Shown: one piece after another, positions 40,385 through 49,912 of the stretch
Layout of the letters: the number at the start of each line of letters is the position of its first letter
Position numbering within the stretch: position 1 is the stretch's first letter
From: Streptomyces venezuelae
GTDB taxonomy: Bacteria; Actinomycetota; Actinomycetes; Streptomycetales; Streptomycetaceae
NCBI RefSeq assembly: GCF_008642275.1
Contig: NZ_CP029189.1
Coordinates: forward strand, 3,512,501 to 3,576,500
Reading direction: 5' to 3'
DNA length: 64,000 nt
Position numbers and translations under genes: made by a program
The notes under the pieces: model-generated
What the model was told of the DNA's origin: nothing
The model's database searches: none
What the model saw: the letters and a program-made list of their open reading frames with translations, nothing else

Positions 40385-41239
40385 CTAATTCGCGAAAAGC
40401 CGCTCCCGGACCGCCCGCCACCGCTCCGCCAGCTCCTCGTACACCTCGGTCGCCCCCTCCGCGTCCCCCGCCCTCAGGGCCGCGACCCCCGCCGCGAGGT
40501 CCCGGGCCGAACGGTCGGCCGCCAGCCGGTCCGCCGGCAGCGCGTGCAGCAGCCCGCCGTAGTCCAGTTCGACCATCGAACGCGGGTGGAACTCCTCCAG
40601 CCAGCTCCCCACTTCCACCAGTCCGTCGGCCAGCGCCCCGTACCCCTCCGCGTCCCGCAGGGTCCGCAGCGCCCGGGCGAGCCGCCGCCGGGCCTGCACC
40701 ATCGGCGTGCGGTAGCGCAGCCGCTCGCCCGGCACGTGCTCCCGCTCCTCGTCCGCCACCAGCACGAACCAGCGCAGCGGAACCTGCCACACCCCCGTAC
40801 GGATCCAGGGGCGCGCGTCCGGGTTCCGTTCTCGCCAGCGCTCGTACTCCTCGGCCGCCCGGCGGCGCTCCCCCGGCGGGAGCGCCGCGTCCAGCACCGG
40901 GCGGGGGAACCACTCGACCAGCTCCTGGAGGGCCAGCCAGCCGCGGAGCCGGGTGCGCCACGGACAGACCAGGAGCACCCCGTCGACCACCGCGGTGAAG
41001 GCGTCCGCGCTCTCGTGGGCCGGCACCCCCACCACCGGGACCCGCACCAAGTCCGACAGCGACCGGCGCAGTTCGTCCTGGGCGGTCGGGGTCGCCCCGC
41101 GCCGGGCGTAGTCGGCCCAGTGCGTGCGCTCCGGCTCGGCGAAGGCCGCCAGCGGCTCGTAGACGCGCAGGTAGGAGGCGTACGGGACGGTCGGCGCCGA
41201 GCGCGCGGACGGCAGCGGGAGATCGGAGGATTCGCTCAC
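40385..41239 (-). CDS. conserved hypothetical protein
   Basis: About 284 residues from GTG 41239 ([20 protein letters not shown]). Soluble, Arg/Glu/Leu-rich, mostly helical by composition; blocks such as [40 protein letters not shown] and [20 protein letters not shown] look like a folded domain. No membrane segment or known motif. It faces vdh across a 193-bp divergent gap. A homologous unknown sits between bldC and vdh in S. coelicolor, from memory (SCO4090). Confidence 0.75.
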   Translation of the reverse strand: MSESSDLPLPSARSAPTVPYASYLRVYEPLAAFAEPERTHWADYARRGATPTAQDELRRSLSDLVRVPVVGVPAHESADAFTAVVDGVLLVCPWRTRLRGWLALQELVEWFPRPVLDAALPPGERRRAAEEYERWRERNPDARPWIRTGVWQVPLRWFVLVADEEREHVPGERLRYRTPMVQARRRLARALRTLRDAEGYGALADGLVEVGSWLEEFHPRSMVELDYGGLLHALPADRLAADRSARDLAAGVAALRAGDAEGATEVYEELAERWRAVRERLFAN

Positions 41240-41432
41240 GCTCTCGTACTGCCCCTCCAGGGGGCCGGGTTCACCTCCGGGGCGTCGCAGCCCCGCGGGC
41301 CACGGGAGTGTTCCGATCCTCGGACAGGTCACCTACGGGCGGCCCCCAGGTCTTACTCTGCTCCCAGCACGCCCTCCCCCACCCGCAGGGCGGGCGTCTT
41401 TCCGCCGCATCTCTTCCATGGGAGTCACCACC

Positions 41433-42527
41433 GTGACCGAAATGACCGACGGCGTCCTGCACACCCTGTTCCGCACGGAGCAGGGCGGCCACGAGCAAGT
41501 CGTGCTGTGCCAGGACCGCGCCACCGGCCTGAAGGCCGTCATCGCCATCCACTCCACCGCCCTGGGCCCCGCCCTCGGCGGTACGCGCTTCCACGCGTAC
41601 GCCTCCGACGAGGAGGCCGTCCAGGACGCGCTGAACCTCTCGCGCGGCATGTCGTACAAGAACGCTCTCGCCGGTCTCGACCTCGGCGGCGGCAAGGCCG
41701 TGATCATCGGCGACCCGGACGTCCTCAAGAGCGAGGAACTCCTCCAGGCCTACGGCCGGTTCGTGGAGTCCCTCGGCGGCCGCTACGTGACCGCCTGCGA
41801 CGTCGGCACCTACGTGGCCGACATGGACGTCGTGGCCCGCGAGACCCGCTGGGCGACCGGCCGCTCCCCCGAGAACGGCGGCGCGGGCGACTCCTCGGTC
41901 CTCACCGCCTTCGGCGTCTTCCAGGGCATGCGCGCCAGCGCCCAGCACCTGTGGGGCGACCCGACCCTGCGCGGCCGCAAGGTCGGCGTCGCCGGTGTCG
42001 GCAAGGTCGGCCACTACCTGGTCGAGCACCTGCTGGAGGACGGCGCCGAGGTCGTGATCACGGACGTACGGGAAGAGTCCGTACGCCGGATCCTCGACAA
42101 GCACCCCGGCAAGGTCACCGCCGTCGCCGACACGGACGCGCTGATCCGCGTCGAGGGCCTGGACATCTACGCCCCCTGCGCGCTCGGCGGCGCCCTGAAC
42201 GACGAGACCGTCCCGGCGCTCACCGCGACGATCGTCTGCGGCGCGGCGAACAACCAGCTCGCCCACCCGGGCATCGAGAAGGACCTCTCGGACCGCGGGA
42301 TCCTCTACGCGCCCGACTACGTGGTGAACGCGGGCGGTGTCATCCAGGTCGCCGACGAGCTGCGCGGCTTCGACTTCGACCGCTGCAAGGCCAAGGCCAC
42401 GAAGATCTTCGACACCACGCTGGAAATCTTTGCTCGCGCGAAGACCGATGGCATTCCGCCGGCCGCCGCGGCCGACCGGATCGCCGAGCAGCGGATGGCC
42501 GACGGCCGCGCCGCGCGCACGGTCTAG
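41433..42527 (+). CDS. vdh: valine (branched-chain) dehydrogenase
   Basis: 364 residues, the same length as S. coelicolor Vdh. The catalytic Lys region is [15 protein letters not shown], preceded by [15 protein letters not shown]; the NAD Rossmann fold is [29 protein letters not shown] is the Leu/Val-dehydrogenase block. It deaminates valine, leucine and isoleucine to keto acids, starting catabolism that supplies acyl-CoA building blocks for polyketides. GTG 41433 has GGGAG at 8 nt, better than ATG 41418. Divergent from the hypothetical gene. Confidence 0.96.
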   Translation: MTEMTDGVLHTLFRTEQGGHEQVVLCQDRATGLKAVIAIHSTALGPALGGTRFHAYASDEEAVQDALNLSRGMSYKNALAGLDLGGGKAVIIGDPDVLKSEELLQAYGRFVESLGGRYVTACDVGTYVADMDVVARETRWATGRSPENGGAGDSSVLTAFGVFQGMRASAQHLWGDPTLRGRKVGVAGVGKVGHYLVEHLLEDGAEVVITDVREESVRRILDKHPGKVTAVADTDALIRVEGLDIYAPCALGGALNDETVPALTATIVCGAANNQLAHPGIEKDLSDRGILYAPDYVVNAGGVIQVADELRGFDFDRCKAKATKIFDTTLEIFARAKTDGIPPAAAADRIAEQRMADGRAARTV

Positions 42528-42816
42528 GCACTTCCCGGGGCTCCCGGGCGCCCCGCCGGGGTGCGGCGAGACGGAACTCACTGCACTTCGGCGGGTCGCC
42601 CGCCAGGAAAAGGTTAAAATCGCAGCTGACCAGGGAGGACGGGGCGCCTCGTTGGTTCTGCACCGGGGCGCGTCATGCGGGCGGCGTACCGTATGGCCGC
42701 GGAAGCAGGTACCGTTAAACCCCTACGGACGGTCTCTCCACGGAGAGCCCGCTCCGAACCATGAACGCGTGTCAGACTCTGGGGCCGTCGAGCCCCGTCA
42801 CCGAGGGGGTCGAGCC
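42528..42816. other. vdh–DUF3073 intergenic region
   Basis: Contains a small hairpin GGCGGG-TCG-CCCGCC (42590–42604), possibly the vdh terminator, then an AT-rich patch (GGTTAAAATCGC near 42611) and two GTACCGT copies (about 42687 and 42709) before the next gene. No promoter is convincing. Confidence 0.5.
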
Positions 42817-43080
42817 ATGGGGCGCGGCCGGGCAAAGGCCAAGCAGACGAAGGTCGCCCGCCAGCTGAAGTACAGCAGCGGCGGGACTGACCTCTCGCGT
42901 CTGGCCAACGAGCTGGGCGCATCGACCGTGGAACCGCTGCCTGTCAGCGAGCCGGTCGAGGTAGACGACGACGAGCTGGACGAGGACGACCCGTACGCTC
43001 GGTACGCGGACCTCTACAACACGGATGACGACGACGAGGACGAGGAGTCCGGGCCGTCGTCACAGCGTCGCGGCGCTTGA
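42817..43080 (+). CDS. DUF3073 family protein
   Basis: 87 residues: a basic N-terminus (GRGRAKAKQTKVARQLKYSS) and a very acidic C-terminus (VDDDELDEDDPYARYADLYN, then a Glu/Asp run). This bipolar layout is the actinobacterial DUF3073, found beside purM and purF. Function unknown; the charge pattern suggests nucleic-acid or protein binding. ATG 42817 has GAGGGGG about 8 nt upstream. It converges on purM with a shared terminator. Confidence 0.9.
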   Translation: MGRGRAKAKQTKVARQLKYSSGGTDLSRLANELGASTVEPLPVSEPVEVDDDELDEDDPYARYADLYNTDDDDEDEESGPSSQRRGA

Positions 43081-43113
43081 CGCCCTGAGGCGTCTGCACG
43101 ACAGACAAAAAGA

Positions 43114-43154
43114 CTGAAACCCGGTCCAGGGCATCGCCCCGGGCCGGGTTTCAG
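43114..43154. terminator. terminator of purM with U-tract, bidirectional
   Basis: 11-bp stem CTGAAACCCGG (43114–43124) with 43144–43154; the loop itself contains CCAGGGCATCGCCCCGG. On the minus strand it is followed by TCTTTTT (43107–43113). Confidence 0.9.
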
Positions 43155-43160
43155 TGCTGC

Positions 43161-44231
43161 TCAGCTCGCGTAGGAACCGGTCATGGTCGCGCCCTCGACG
43201 TGGTCGCCGCGGTCCAGGATCTCTCCCGCGACCCACGCGTCGACACCCCGGTCGGCCAGCGCGGTCAGCGCCACGTCCACCGACTCCTGCGGAACGACGG
43301 CCATCATGCCGACGCCCATGTTCAGGGTCTTCTCCAGCTCCAGCTGCTCCACCTGGCCCGCCTTGCCGACCAGGTCGAAGATGGCGCCGGGCGCCCAGGT
43401 CGACCGGTCGACCGTGGCGTGCAGGTGGTCCGGGATGACCCGGGCCAGGTTCGCCGCGAGGCCGCCGCCGGTGATGTGCGAGTAGGCGTGCACCTCGGCC
43501 GTGCGGGTGAGGGCCATGCAGTCCAGCGAGTAGATCTTGGTGGGCTCCAGCAGCTCCTCGCCGAGGGTGCGGCCGAGCTCCTCCACGTGGCTCTCCAGCG
43601 ACATCTTGGCGCGCTCGAAGAGGACGTGACGGACCAGCGAGTACCCGTTCGAGTGAAGGCCGGACGAAGCCATCGCGATGACGGCGTCCCCCGTACGGAT
43701 GCGATCCGCGCCGAGCAGGCGGTCGTACTCGACGACGCCCGTTCCGGCACCGGCCACGTCGAAGTCGTCCGGTCCCAGCAGACCGGGGTGCTCGGCGGTC
43801 TCGCCGCCCACCAGAGCGCAGCCGGCGAGGACGCAGCCCTCGGCGATGCCCTTGACGATCGCCGCGACACGCTCGGGGTGCACCTTGCCGACGCAGATGT
43901 AGTCGGTCATGAAGAGCGGCTCGGCGCCGCAGACGACGATGTCGTCCATGACCATCGCCACCAGGTCGTGGCCGATGGTGTCGTACACGCCGAGCTGGCG
44001 GGCGATGTCCACCTTGGTGCCGACGCCGTCGGTGGCCGAGGCGAGCAGCGGACGCTCGTAGCGCTTGAGGGCGGAGGCGTCGAAGAGGCCGGCGAAGCCG
44101 CCGAGGCCACCGAGGACCTCGGGGCGCTGCGTCTTCTTCACCCACTCCTTCATCAGCTCGACGGCGCGGTCGCCCGCTTCGATGTCCACGCCTGCGGCTG
44201 CGTAGCTGGCACCGGTGGTCTTCTCTGTCAT
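43161..44231 (-). CDS. purM: phosphoribosylformylglycinamidine cyclo-ligase (AIR synthetase)
   Basis: 356 residues. PurM motifs include LLASATDGVGTKVDIA, HDLVAMVMDDIVVCGAEPLF, VGGETAEHPGLL, GLHSNGYSLVR, HITGGGLAANLAR and GVGMMAVV. It closes the imidazole ring, making AIR from FGAM with ATP, the step after purL/Q/S. It follows purF by 91 bp on the same strand, so the two are probably an operon. Confidence 0.97.
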   Translation of the reverse strand: MTEKTTGASYAAAGVDIEAGDRAVELMKEWVKKTQRPEVLGGLGGFAGLFDASALKRYERPLLASATDGVGTKVDIARQLGVYDTIGHDLVAMVMDDIVVCGAEPLFMTDYICVGKVHPERVAAIVKGIAEGCVLAGCALVGGETAEHPGLLGPDDFDVAGAGTGVVEYDRLLGADRIRTGDAVIAMASSGLHSNGYSLVRHVLFERAKMSLESHVEELGRTLGEELLEPTKIYSLDCMALTRTAEVHAYSHITGGGLAANLARVIPDHLHATVDRSTWAPGAIFDLVGKAGQVEQLELEKTLNMGVGMMAVVPQESVDVALTALADRGVDAWVAGEILDRGDHVEGATMTGSYAS

Positions 44232-44322
44232 GACAGGAGAGAGCTTTCGTGTCGTTACTGCGTGTGGTGCCGGGCCCTGGGAGAAGCCTCAAAGACAGGG
44301 CCCGGCGCAGGTTGAGCCAGGG

Positions 44323-45840
44323 CTACGGGCGGCGGAGCGCGTCGGCGGCGTCCGTGCCGCCCGCGAGCTCGGACTCCAGCAGCTGCTTGCCCAGGAGCTG
44401 CGGGTCGGGCAGCTCCATCGGGTACTCGCCGTCGAAGCAGGCACGGCAGAGGTTGGGCTTCTGGATCGTGGTCGCCTCGACCATCGCGTCGAGCGAGATG
44501 TACGAGAGCGAGTCCGCGCCCAGCGAGGTGGCGATCTCGTCGACCGTCATGCCGTTGGCGATCAGCTCGGCCCGGGTGGCGAAGTCGATGCCGAAGAAGC
44601 ACGGCCACTTCACCGGCGGCGAGGAGATCCGGATGTGGACCTCGGCCGCGCCGGCCTCGCGGAGCATCTTGACCAGGGCCCGCTGGGTGTTGCCGCGGAC
44701 GATCGAGTCGTCGACGACCACCAGGCGCTTGCCCCGGATGACTTCCTTGAGGGGGTTGAGCTTGAGCCGGATGCCGAGCTGGCGGATCGTCTGCGAGGGC
44801 TGGATGAAGGTCCGGCCCACGTAGGCGTTCTTGACCAGGCCGGATCCGTACGGAATCCCGCTGGCTTCGGCGTATCCGACCGCGGCGGGCGTGCCGGACT
44901 CCGGCGTCGCTATCACCAGATCGGCGTCGACCGGGGCTTCCTTGGCCAGGCGCCGACCCATCTCGACACGCGAGAGGTAGACGTTCCGGCCGGCGATGTC
45001 GGTGTCCGGGCGCGCCAGGTAGACGTACTCGAAGACACAGCCCTTGGGCTTCGCTTCCGCGAATCGAGAGGTACGCAGACCGTTCTCGTCGATCGCGATG
45101 AGCTCGCCCGGTTCGACCTCGCGGACGAAGCTGGCGCCGCAGATGTCGAGGGCGGCGGTCTCGCTCGCGACCACCCAGCCGCGCTCCAGGCGGCCGAGGA
45201 CCAGCGGGCGGATGCCCTGCGGGTCACGGGCGGTGTAGAGGGTCCCCTCGTCCATGAAGACGAGGGAGAAGGCGCCCTTGACCTGAGGCAGGACCTTGGC
45301 GGCCGACTCCTCGATGGTCAGGGGCTTGCCCTCGTCGTCGGTCTGGCCGGCGAGCAGGGCGGTGACCAGGTCGGTGTCATTGGTGGCGGCCACCTGGGTG
45401 GCACGGCCGTCCTGACGGGGGAGGTCGGCGACCATCTCGGCAAGCTCGGCGGTGTTCACCAGGTTGCCGTTGTGACCCAGGGCAATGGAGCCGTGGGCGG
45501 TCGCACGGAAGGTCGGCTGGGCGTTCTCCCAGACGGAGGCCCCGGTGGTCGAATAGCGGGCGTGACCGACCGCGATATGACCTTGGAGCGAGCCGAGAGA
45601 GGTTTCGTCGAAGACCTGGGAAACAAGTCCCATGTCCTTGAAGACGAGGATCTGGGAACCGTTGCTCACAGCGATTCCCGCGGACTCTTGTCCACGGTGC
45701 TGCAGGGCATACAGTCCGAAGTAGGTGAGCTTGGCGACCTCTTCACCCGGAGCCCAGACACCGAAGACGCCGCAAGCGTCCTGGGGGCCCTTTTCGCCGG
45801 GGAGCAGGTCGTGGTTGAGTCGTCCATCACCACGAGGCAC
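44323..45840 (-). CDS. purF: amidophosphoribosyltransferase
   Basis: 505 residues. A 22-residue N-terminal segment precedes QDACGVFGVW; cleavage exposes the catalytic Cys23 of the Ntn glutaminase. Glutaminase motifs: LQHRGQESAGI, GHARYSTTG, LGHNGNLVN. The PRPP-binding loop is LVVVDDSIVRGNTQ. Cys residues near the C-terminus (PCFFGID, LCRACFDGEYP) are the Fe–S ligands of this type. First committed step of purine synthesis. The GTG start lies 7 nt after a TACACT -10 box, so it is probably leaderless or nearly so. Confidence 0.97.
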   Translation of the reverse strand: MPRGDGRLNHDLLPGEKGPQDACGVFGVWAPGEEVAKLTYFGLYALQHRGQESAGIAVSNGSQILVFKDMGLVSQVFDETSLGSLQGHIAVGHARYSTTGASVWENAQPTFRATAHGSIALGHNGNLVNTAELAEMVADLPRQDGRATQVAATNDTDLVTALLAGQTDDEGKPLTIEESAAKVLPQVKGAFSLVFMDEGTLYTARDPQGIRPLVLGRLERGWVVASETAALDICGASFVREVEPGELIAIDENGLRTSRFAEAKPKGCVFEYVYLARPDTDIAGRNVYLSRVEMGRRLAKEAPVDADLVIATPESGTPAAVGYAEASGIPYGSGLVKNAYVGRTFIQPSQTIRQLGIRLKLNPLKEVIRGKRLVVVDDSIVRGNTQRALVKMLREAGAAEVHIRISSPPVKWPCFFGIDFATRAELIANGMTVDEIATSLGADSLSYISLDAMVEATTIQKPNLCRACFDGEYPMELPDPQLLGKQLLESELAGGTDAADALRRP

Positions 45841-45847
45841 GCTCCCG

Positions 45848-45877
45848 AGTGTAGGCGAGATCGACCACTGGTCCGAA
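45848..45877 (-). promoter_or_regulatory. purF promoter
   Basis: TTCGGA (revcomp 45872–45877), 18-nt spacer, TACACT (revcomp 45848–45853) on the minus strand. Transcription would begin at about the start codon GTG 45840. Confidence 0.55.
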
Positions 45878-45951
45878 TTGGGGACGGCCGGGAAATGTCA
45901 CAGCACAGAGGGTGACCGATCCATTCCGTCTCGGCATCCGGAATGCCCCTG

Positions 45952-45979
45952 TTGACAGGCGCATGGGCATTCGTACAGG
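45952..45979 (+). promoter_or_regulatory. candidate promoter towards the sulfatase gene
   Basis: TTGACA (45952–45957), 16-nt spacer, TACAGG (45974–45979). The leader would be about 215 nt. CCTGT-TG-ACAGG is an inverted repeat over the -35 box. Confidence 0.4.
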
Positions 45980-46201
45980 CTCTCGCCCCATGCAGCCTCT
46001 CGGTGACCGAACCGTCACCCTCGTCGAGCGCCGGCACGTGGACCTGGTCCGTGTCGCGAGCGCCATCTGTCGCTGTTCTGCGTAGTCACACGCCGCTTTT
46101 CGTTCTCTTTCTTCCTGATTCCTGACCGAGCCCGCCCTGCCGTGCCGCGCGCCGTCCCGCGCCGCCCGGGGCGGGCCGGCGGGCCATGCCTTGGAGTACC
46201 T

Positions 46202-47635
46202 GTGACCTCGTACGAACCCCACCTGTCCCGGCGCGCCTTCGGCGGCGCGGTCGGCGTGAGCGCGGCCGCCGCGGCGGTGGGGCTGGGCGCCTCCCCGGCC
46301 GCCGCGGCCCCGACCCCCGGGGGCGGGCGGAACGCGCCGCAGGAGCGGGAGTTCCGGGCCGGGCGGCCCCGGCCGTCCCGCCGGCCGAACATCCTGTTCA
46401 TCCTCGGCGACGACCTGGGCTGGGCCGACCTCTCCTCGTACGGCTCCCCGCACATCAGGACCCCGAACCTGGACCGCCTCGCCCGCCAGGGCGTCCGCTT
46501 CACCGACGCCTACTCGGGCTCCGCGACCTGCTCGCCGACCCGGTTCAGCCTGTACACCGGGCGCTACCCGGGCCGCACCAAGGGCGGGCTGGCCGAACCG
46601 ATCGCCGACAAGACGGCCGGTCTGGACCCCACCCACCCGACGCTGGCCTCCCTGCTGAAGTCCGCCGGCTACGCGACCGCGTTGATCGGCAAGTGGCACG
46701 CGGGCTACCTGCCCGACTACAGCCCGACCAGGTCCGGCTGGGACGAGTTCTTCGGCAACTTCGGCGGGGCCCTGGAGTACTACTCCAAGCTGGGCCTCGG
46801 CGGCGAGTACGACCTCTACGAGGGCGACGCCGAGTACAAGGACCTGCGCTACTACACGCGGATCATCACCGAGCGGGCGAGCGAGTACGTCTCGCGCGAC
46901 CACCACGGCAAGCCGTGGCTGCTGAACCTCAACTTCACCACCCCGCACTGGCCGTGGATCGCCGACGGGGACACCGAGCAGAGCGCCGAGATCGTCCGCC
47001 GGATCAAGGCGGGCGACGGGCGCGCCCTGTGGCACCAGGACGGCGGCTCGGTCGAGAAGTACAAGGAGATGGTCGAGGACCTCGACCGCTCGGTCGGCAA
47101 GGTCCTGGAGGCCCTGCGGCGTTCCGGGCAGGAGGAGGACACCCTGGTGGTCTTCTCCAGCGACAACGGCGGGGAGCGCTTCTCGTACAACTGGCCGCTG
47201 TCCGGCAACAAGGCCTCCCTCCAGGAGGGCGGCATCCGCGTGCCGAACATCGCGCGCTGGCCCGCCCGGCTGGACGGCGGCCAGGTCAGCCACGTCCCCG
47301 TGTTCAGCCCGGACTGGACGGCGACGCTGCTGGAGGTCGCCGGGGCGCGCCCGCACCCCGCCTACCCGCTGGACGGGGCGAGCCTGGCCGGGTACCTGCT
47401 GCGCGGCGAGAAGGTGGCCGAGCGGGACCTTTTCTGGCGGGTCCGGGGCGAGCGGGCGCTGCGCCGCGGGGACTGGAAGTACTACCGCGGCAAGGCGGGC
47501 AAGGACCAGCTGTTCAACCTGTCCGGGGACGTCCGCGAGCAGGCCGACAAGGCCGCCGTGGAGCCGGCCCGGCTGGCACTGCTGCGGGCGGCCTGGGAGA
47601 AGGTGGACGCCCAGCTCCTGCCGTACCCGGCCTGA
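46202..47635 (+). CDS. secreted sulfatase (Tat substrate)
   Basis: 477 residues. The twin-arginine signal [20 protein letters not shown] ends near PAAAAP. The sulfatase domain begins at RPNILFILGDDLGWADLSSY (metal-binding Asp pair). SATCSPTRFSLYTGRYPGR contains C-S-P-T-R, in which the Cys becomes formylglycine. Later metal ligands include VVFSSDNGGER. It hydrolyses sulfate esters outside the cell. GTG 46202 has GGAG 5–7 nt upstream. An anaerobic-type or FGE maturase must be elsewhere. Confidence 0.93.
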   Translation: MTSYEPHLSRRAFGGAVGVSAAAAAVGLGASPAAAAPTPGGGRNAPQEREFRAGRPRPSRRPNILFILGDDLGWADLSSYGSPHIRTPNLDRLARQGVRFTDAYSGSATCSPTRFSLYTGRYPGRTKGGLAEPIADKTAGLDPTHPTLASLLKSAGYATALIGKWHAGYLPDYSPTRSGWDEFFGNFGGALEYYSKLGLGGEYDLYEGDAEYKDLRYYTRIITERASEYVSRDHHGKPWLLNLNFTTPHWPWIADGDTEQSAEIVRRIKAGDGRALWHQDGGSVEKYKEMVEDLDRSVGKVLEALRRSGQEEDTLVVFSSDNGGERFSYNWPLSGNKASLQEGGIRVPNIARWPARLDGGQVSHVPVFSPDWTATLLEVAGARPHPAYPLDGASLAGYLLRGEKVAERDLFWRVRGERALRRGDWKYYRGKAGKDQLFNLSGDVREQADKAAVEPARLALLRAAWEKVDAQLLPYPA

Positions 47636-47654
47636 CCGATGCCATGATCACCGC

Positions 47655-48248
47655 ATGACCGAACCCAGTGAGTACGTACGCCGGTTGACCTCCGGAGAGC
47701 CCATACCCTTCGCCTCCGACGGCGTCGCCGGGTGGGAGACCTTCCCCTTCGATGGCGAGCTCGCGGTCAGGCCCCTGGAGCCGCCGGTGCTCCCCGAGCC
47801 GCCGCGCAACGGGGAGGGCGGGCCGGAGGGCTGCGACGTGTGCGTCCTGCCCGACTCCGCGTTCCTGTGGACCGACGAGCACTGGCGGCTGCGGGGGATC
47901 CACTCCTCCCTGCCCGCGATCGTGCAGCTCGTCCCGCGGGTCCACCACGACCTGATGGACCTGCCGGCCGAGCGGGCCGCTGAGCTGGGGCCGATGCTGC
48001 AGCGGATCGAGCGGGCGGTGCGCGAGCTGGAGGGGATCGCTCGGGTGCACGTGGGCAGGTACGGGGACGGGGCCGCCCACCTGCACGTGTTCCAGTTCGC
48101 CCGGCCGCAGGGCTTGCTCCAGCTGCGCGGCTCCAACCTGCCGCTGTGGGACGACGTGCTGCCGCGGGTACCCGAGGAGGTGTGGGCCGGATCGGCGCGC
48201 ACCATCGCCGCCGCCATGGCGAAGGGCGGCGGCACGGCGCACGTGTGA
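47655..48248 (+). CDS. HIT-like protein
   Basis: 197 residues. CDVC (residues near 60) may bind zinc; LVPRVHHDLMDLPAERAAEL and VHVGRYGDGAAHLHVFQFAR resemble the HIT fold, with H-x-H then Gln where the third His is usual (a GalT-like HxHxxQ pattern). Family members bind nucleotides and cut phosphoanhydrides. ATG 47655 is 19 bp after the sulfatase stop, so the genes may be cotranscribed, though no shared role is evident. Confidence 0.72.
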   Translation: MTEPSEYVRRLTSGEPIPFASDGVAGWETFPFDGELAVRPLEPPVLPEPPRNGEGGPEGCDVCVLPDSAFLWTDEHWRLRGIHSSLPAIVQLVPRVHHDLMDLPAERAAELGPMLQRIERAVRELEGIARVHVGRYGDGAAHLHVFQFARPQGLLQLRGSNLPLWDDVLPRVPEEVWAGSARTIAAAMAKGGGTAHV

Positions 48249-48249
48249 G

Positions 48250-49056
48250 TCACTCGGCGGCGGAGGCGGCCTTCGCGGTCAGGCCCTTGCCGTCGGGGGC
48301 GGTGAGGGTGAGGGTCCGGCCGTCGACCTTCGCGGTGAGCGGGCCGCCGGCGAACAGCGCGGTCAGCGTCCGCTCGACCTCGCCCGCCGCTCCCTCGCAG
48401 GCCATCCGGGTCGAGGTCAGCGGTCCGAAGGTGACCGTGGAGCCCTCCACGGTGGCCTTGGCGCTGAACCGGTTGCAGCCGAGACTGCCGCTCACGGTGA
48501 GGTCCGGGGCGATGGTGAACCGCGCCTTCCCGGCCGCCTCGGCGGGCAGGGAGGCCGCGGTCCCGCCGCTGACCAGGGACTCCACGGTCCACTCGGTCGT
48601 GGTGAGCGGCGCGTCCGTGGCGGCGGGCGCCGACGTCATGGCGATGGTGCTCCCGTCGGCGGTCTTCAGGGTGAGCCGGTCGGGTCCCCGGTCGATCGTC
48701 AGCTTGCCCCGGAACAGCTTCGCGAAAGCCGTCTCGAACTCCATGTCCGCGCAGGCCATGGTGGTCGAGGCGCCCGGCGTGACGGTCACCGAGGAGGTAC
48801 CGGCGAAGGCCGCCACGGCGGTGAATCCGTTGCAGCCGTAGTTGCCCTTGACCTCGTTCGGGCCGATGTCGAGGTGGGCGCTCTCGGGCGCGTGCAGGGT
48901 GCGGCCGCCGGTGGTCAGGGACTCGACGGCCCAGGAACCCTGGGGGTCGGGCAGTCGGGCGCCCCGCGCCTCCTCGCCCCGGCCGCAGCCGGTCAGGGCG
49001 AGCGCGACGACGAGGGACAGGCCCGCGGCGGCGGGGACGTGCCGGAAGGTAGGCAT
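48250..49056 (-). CDS. META-domain lipoprotein (two META domains)
   Basis: 268 residues. Signal peptide with lipobox LTGC (AGLSLVVALALTGCGRG). Two META/HslJ-like domains, about 40–145 (GSWAVESLTTGG, NYGCNGFTAVAAFAG, TTMACADMEFETAF) and 150–265 (TEWTVESLVSGG, SLGCNRFSAKATVEG, TRMACEGAAGEVE), each with the NGCN-like and MAC signature cysteines. Likely an envelope protein; function unclear. It converges with the HIT-like gene with 1 bp between stop codons. ATG 49056 has a weak ribosome site; GTG 49095 region is an alternative. Confidence 0.88.
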   Translation of the reverse strand: MPTFRHVPAAAGLSLVVALALTGCGRGEEARGARLPDPQGSWAVESLTTGGRTLHAPESAHLDIGPNEVKGNYGCNGFTAVAAFAGTSSVTVTPGASTTMACADMEFETAFAKLFRGKLTIDRGPDRLTLKTADGSTIAMTSAPAATDAPLTTTEWTVESLVSGGTAASLPAEAAGKARFTIAPDLTVSGSLGCNRFSAKATVEGSTVTFGPLTSTRMACEGAAGEVERTLTALFAGGPLTAKVDGRTLTLTAPDGKGLTAKAASAAE

Positions 49057-49106
49057 GTCACTGGGACGGACGGGGCGTCGCGGCGGTTCCACCTCGGTGT
49101 TTCCCT

Positions 49107-49895
49107 TCAGCTCATCAGCGGGAGCAGCGCCGACAGGTCGGCCCGTTCGCCGCTGGCCCGTACGTGCGCCTCGTCGAGGGCCACGGCCCACTCCGTACGG
49201 CCGGTCGCCAGCCGGATCCAGGTCAGCGGGTCGGTCTCCACGACGTTCGGCGGGGTGCCGCGGGTGTGCCGCGGGCCCTCGATGCACTGGACCACCGCGA
49301 AAGGCGGGACGCGGACCTCGACCGAACCGCCCGGTGCCTTGAGGGCGAGGGCGTCGGCGAGCAGCCGGGTGCAGGCCGCCAGCGCCTGCCGGTCGATCGG
49401 GACGTCCAGTCCGGCCGCCCGGTTCAGGTCGTCGGTGTGGACCACCAGTTCCACGGTCCGGGTGACCAGGAAGTCGGCCAGGGTCATGTCGCCGATCCAC
49501 AGATCGAGCACGCGCCCACCCGGGTTCGCCGCGAGCGCCTGCGCCATCCGGTCGGCCGCCCGCTCGTACAGCTCGGGCAGCGGTGCCCCGGTCAGGGTCT
49601 CCCGGGCCGCTTCGGAGATCTTCCCGGCGAGGGAGGCGGTGGCGAAGGGCCACTCGACCGCCGACAGCTCGGCGACGGCGCCGGGCGGCCGGGCCAGTGC
49701 CCCCGCCAGCGAGTCGGCGATCCAGGCGACGTGCCCGGCCAGTTCGGCGACGCTCCAGTCCCCGAGCCCGCTGGGGCGCGCCAGCTGCTCGGGCCCCAAC
49801 TCCGCGACGCCCCGACACACATGCGCGAACTGCGCGGTGACGGCCGCGCGGATCTTGTCGGGGTCGTACGTTCGGGTGCGGGTCCTGGATGCCAT
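49107..49895 (-). CDS. mycothiol-dependent maleylpyruvate isomerase-family protein
   Basis: 262 residues. N-terminal DinB-like domain ([40 protein letters not shown] with the metal His) and C-terminal SCP2-like domain ([19 protein letters not shown]). The MDMPI superfamily uses mycothiol or bacillithiol to isomerise or conjugate small molecules. ATG 49895 is 17 bp after the upstream gene's stop; likely one operon with both neighbours. Confidence 0.88.
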   Translation of the reverse strand: MASRTRTRTYDPDKIRAAVTAQFAHVCRGVAELGPEQLARPSGLGDWSVAELAGHVAWIADSLAGALARPPGAVAELSAVEWPFATASLAGKISEAARETLTGAPLPELYERAADRMAQALAANPGGRVLDLWIGDMTLADFLVTRTVELVVHTDDLNRAAGLDVPIDRQALAACTRLLADALALKAPGGSVEVRVPPFAVVQCIEGPRHTRGTPPNVVETDPLTWIRLATGRTEWAVALDEAHVRASGERADLSALLPLMS

Positions 49896-49912
49896 GCGGC
49901 GAGTCTGCCGGA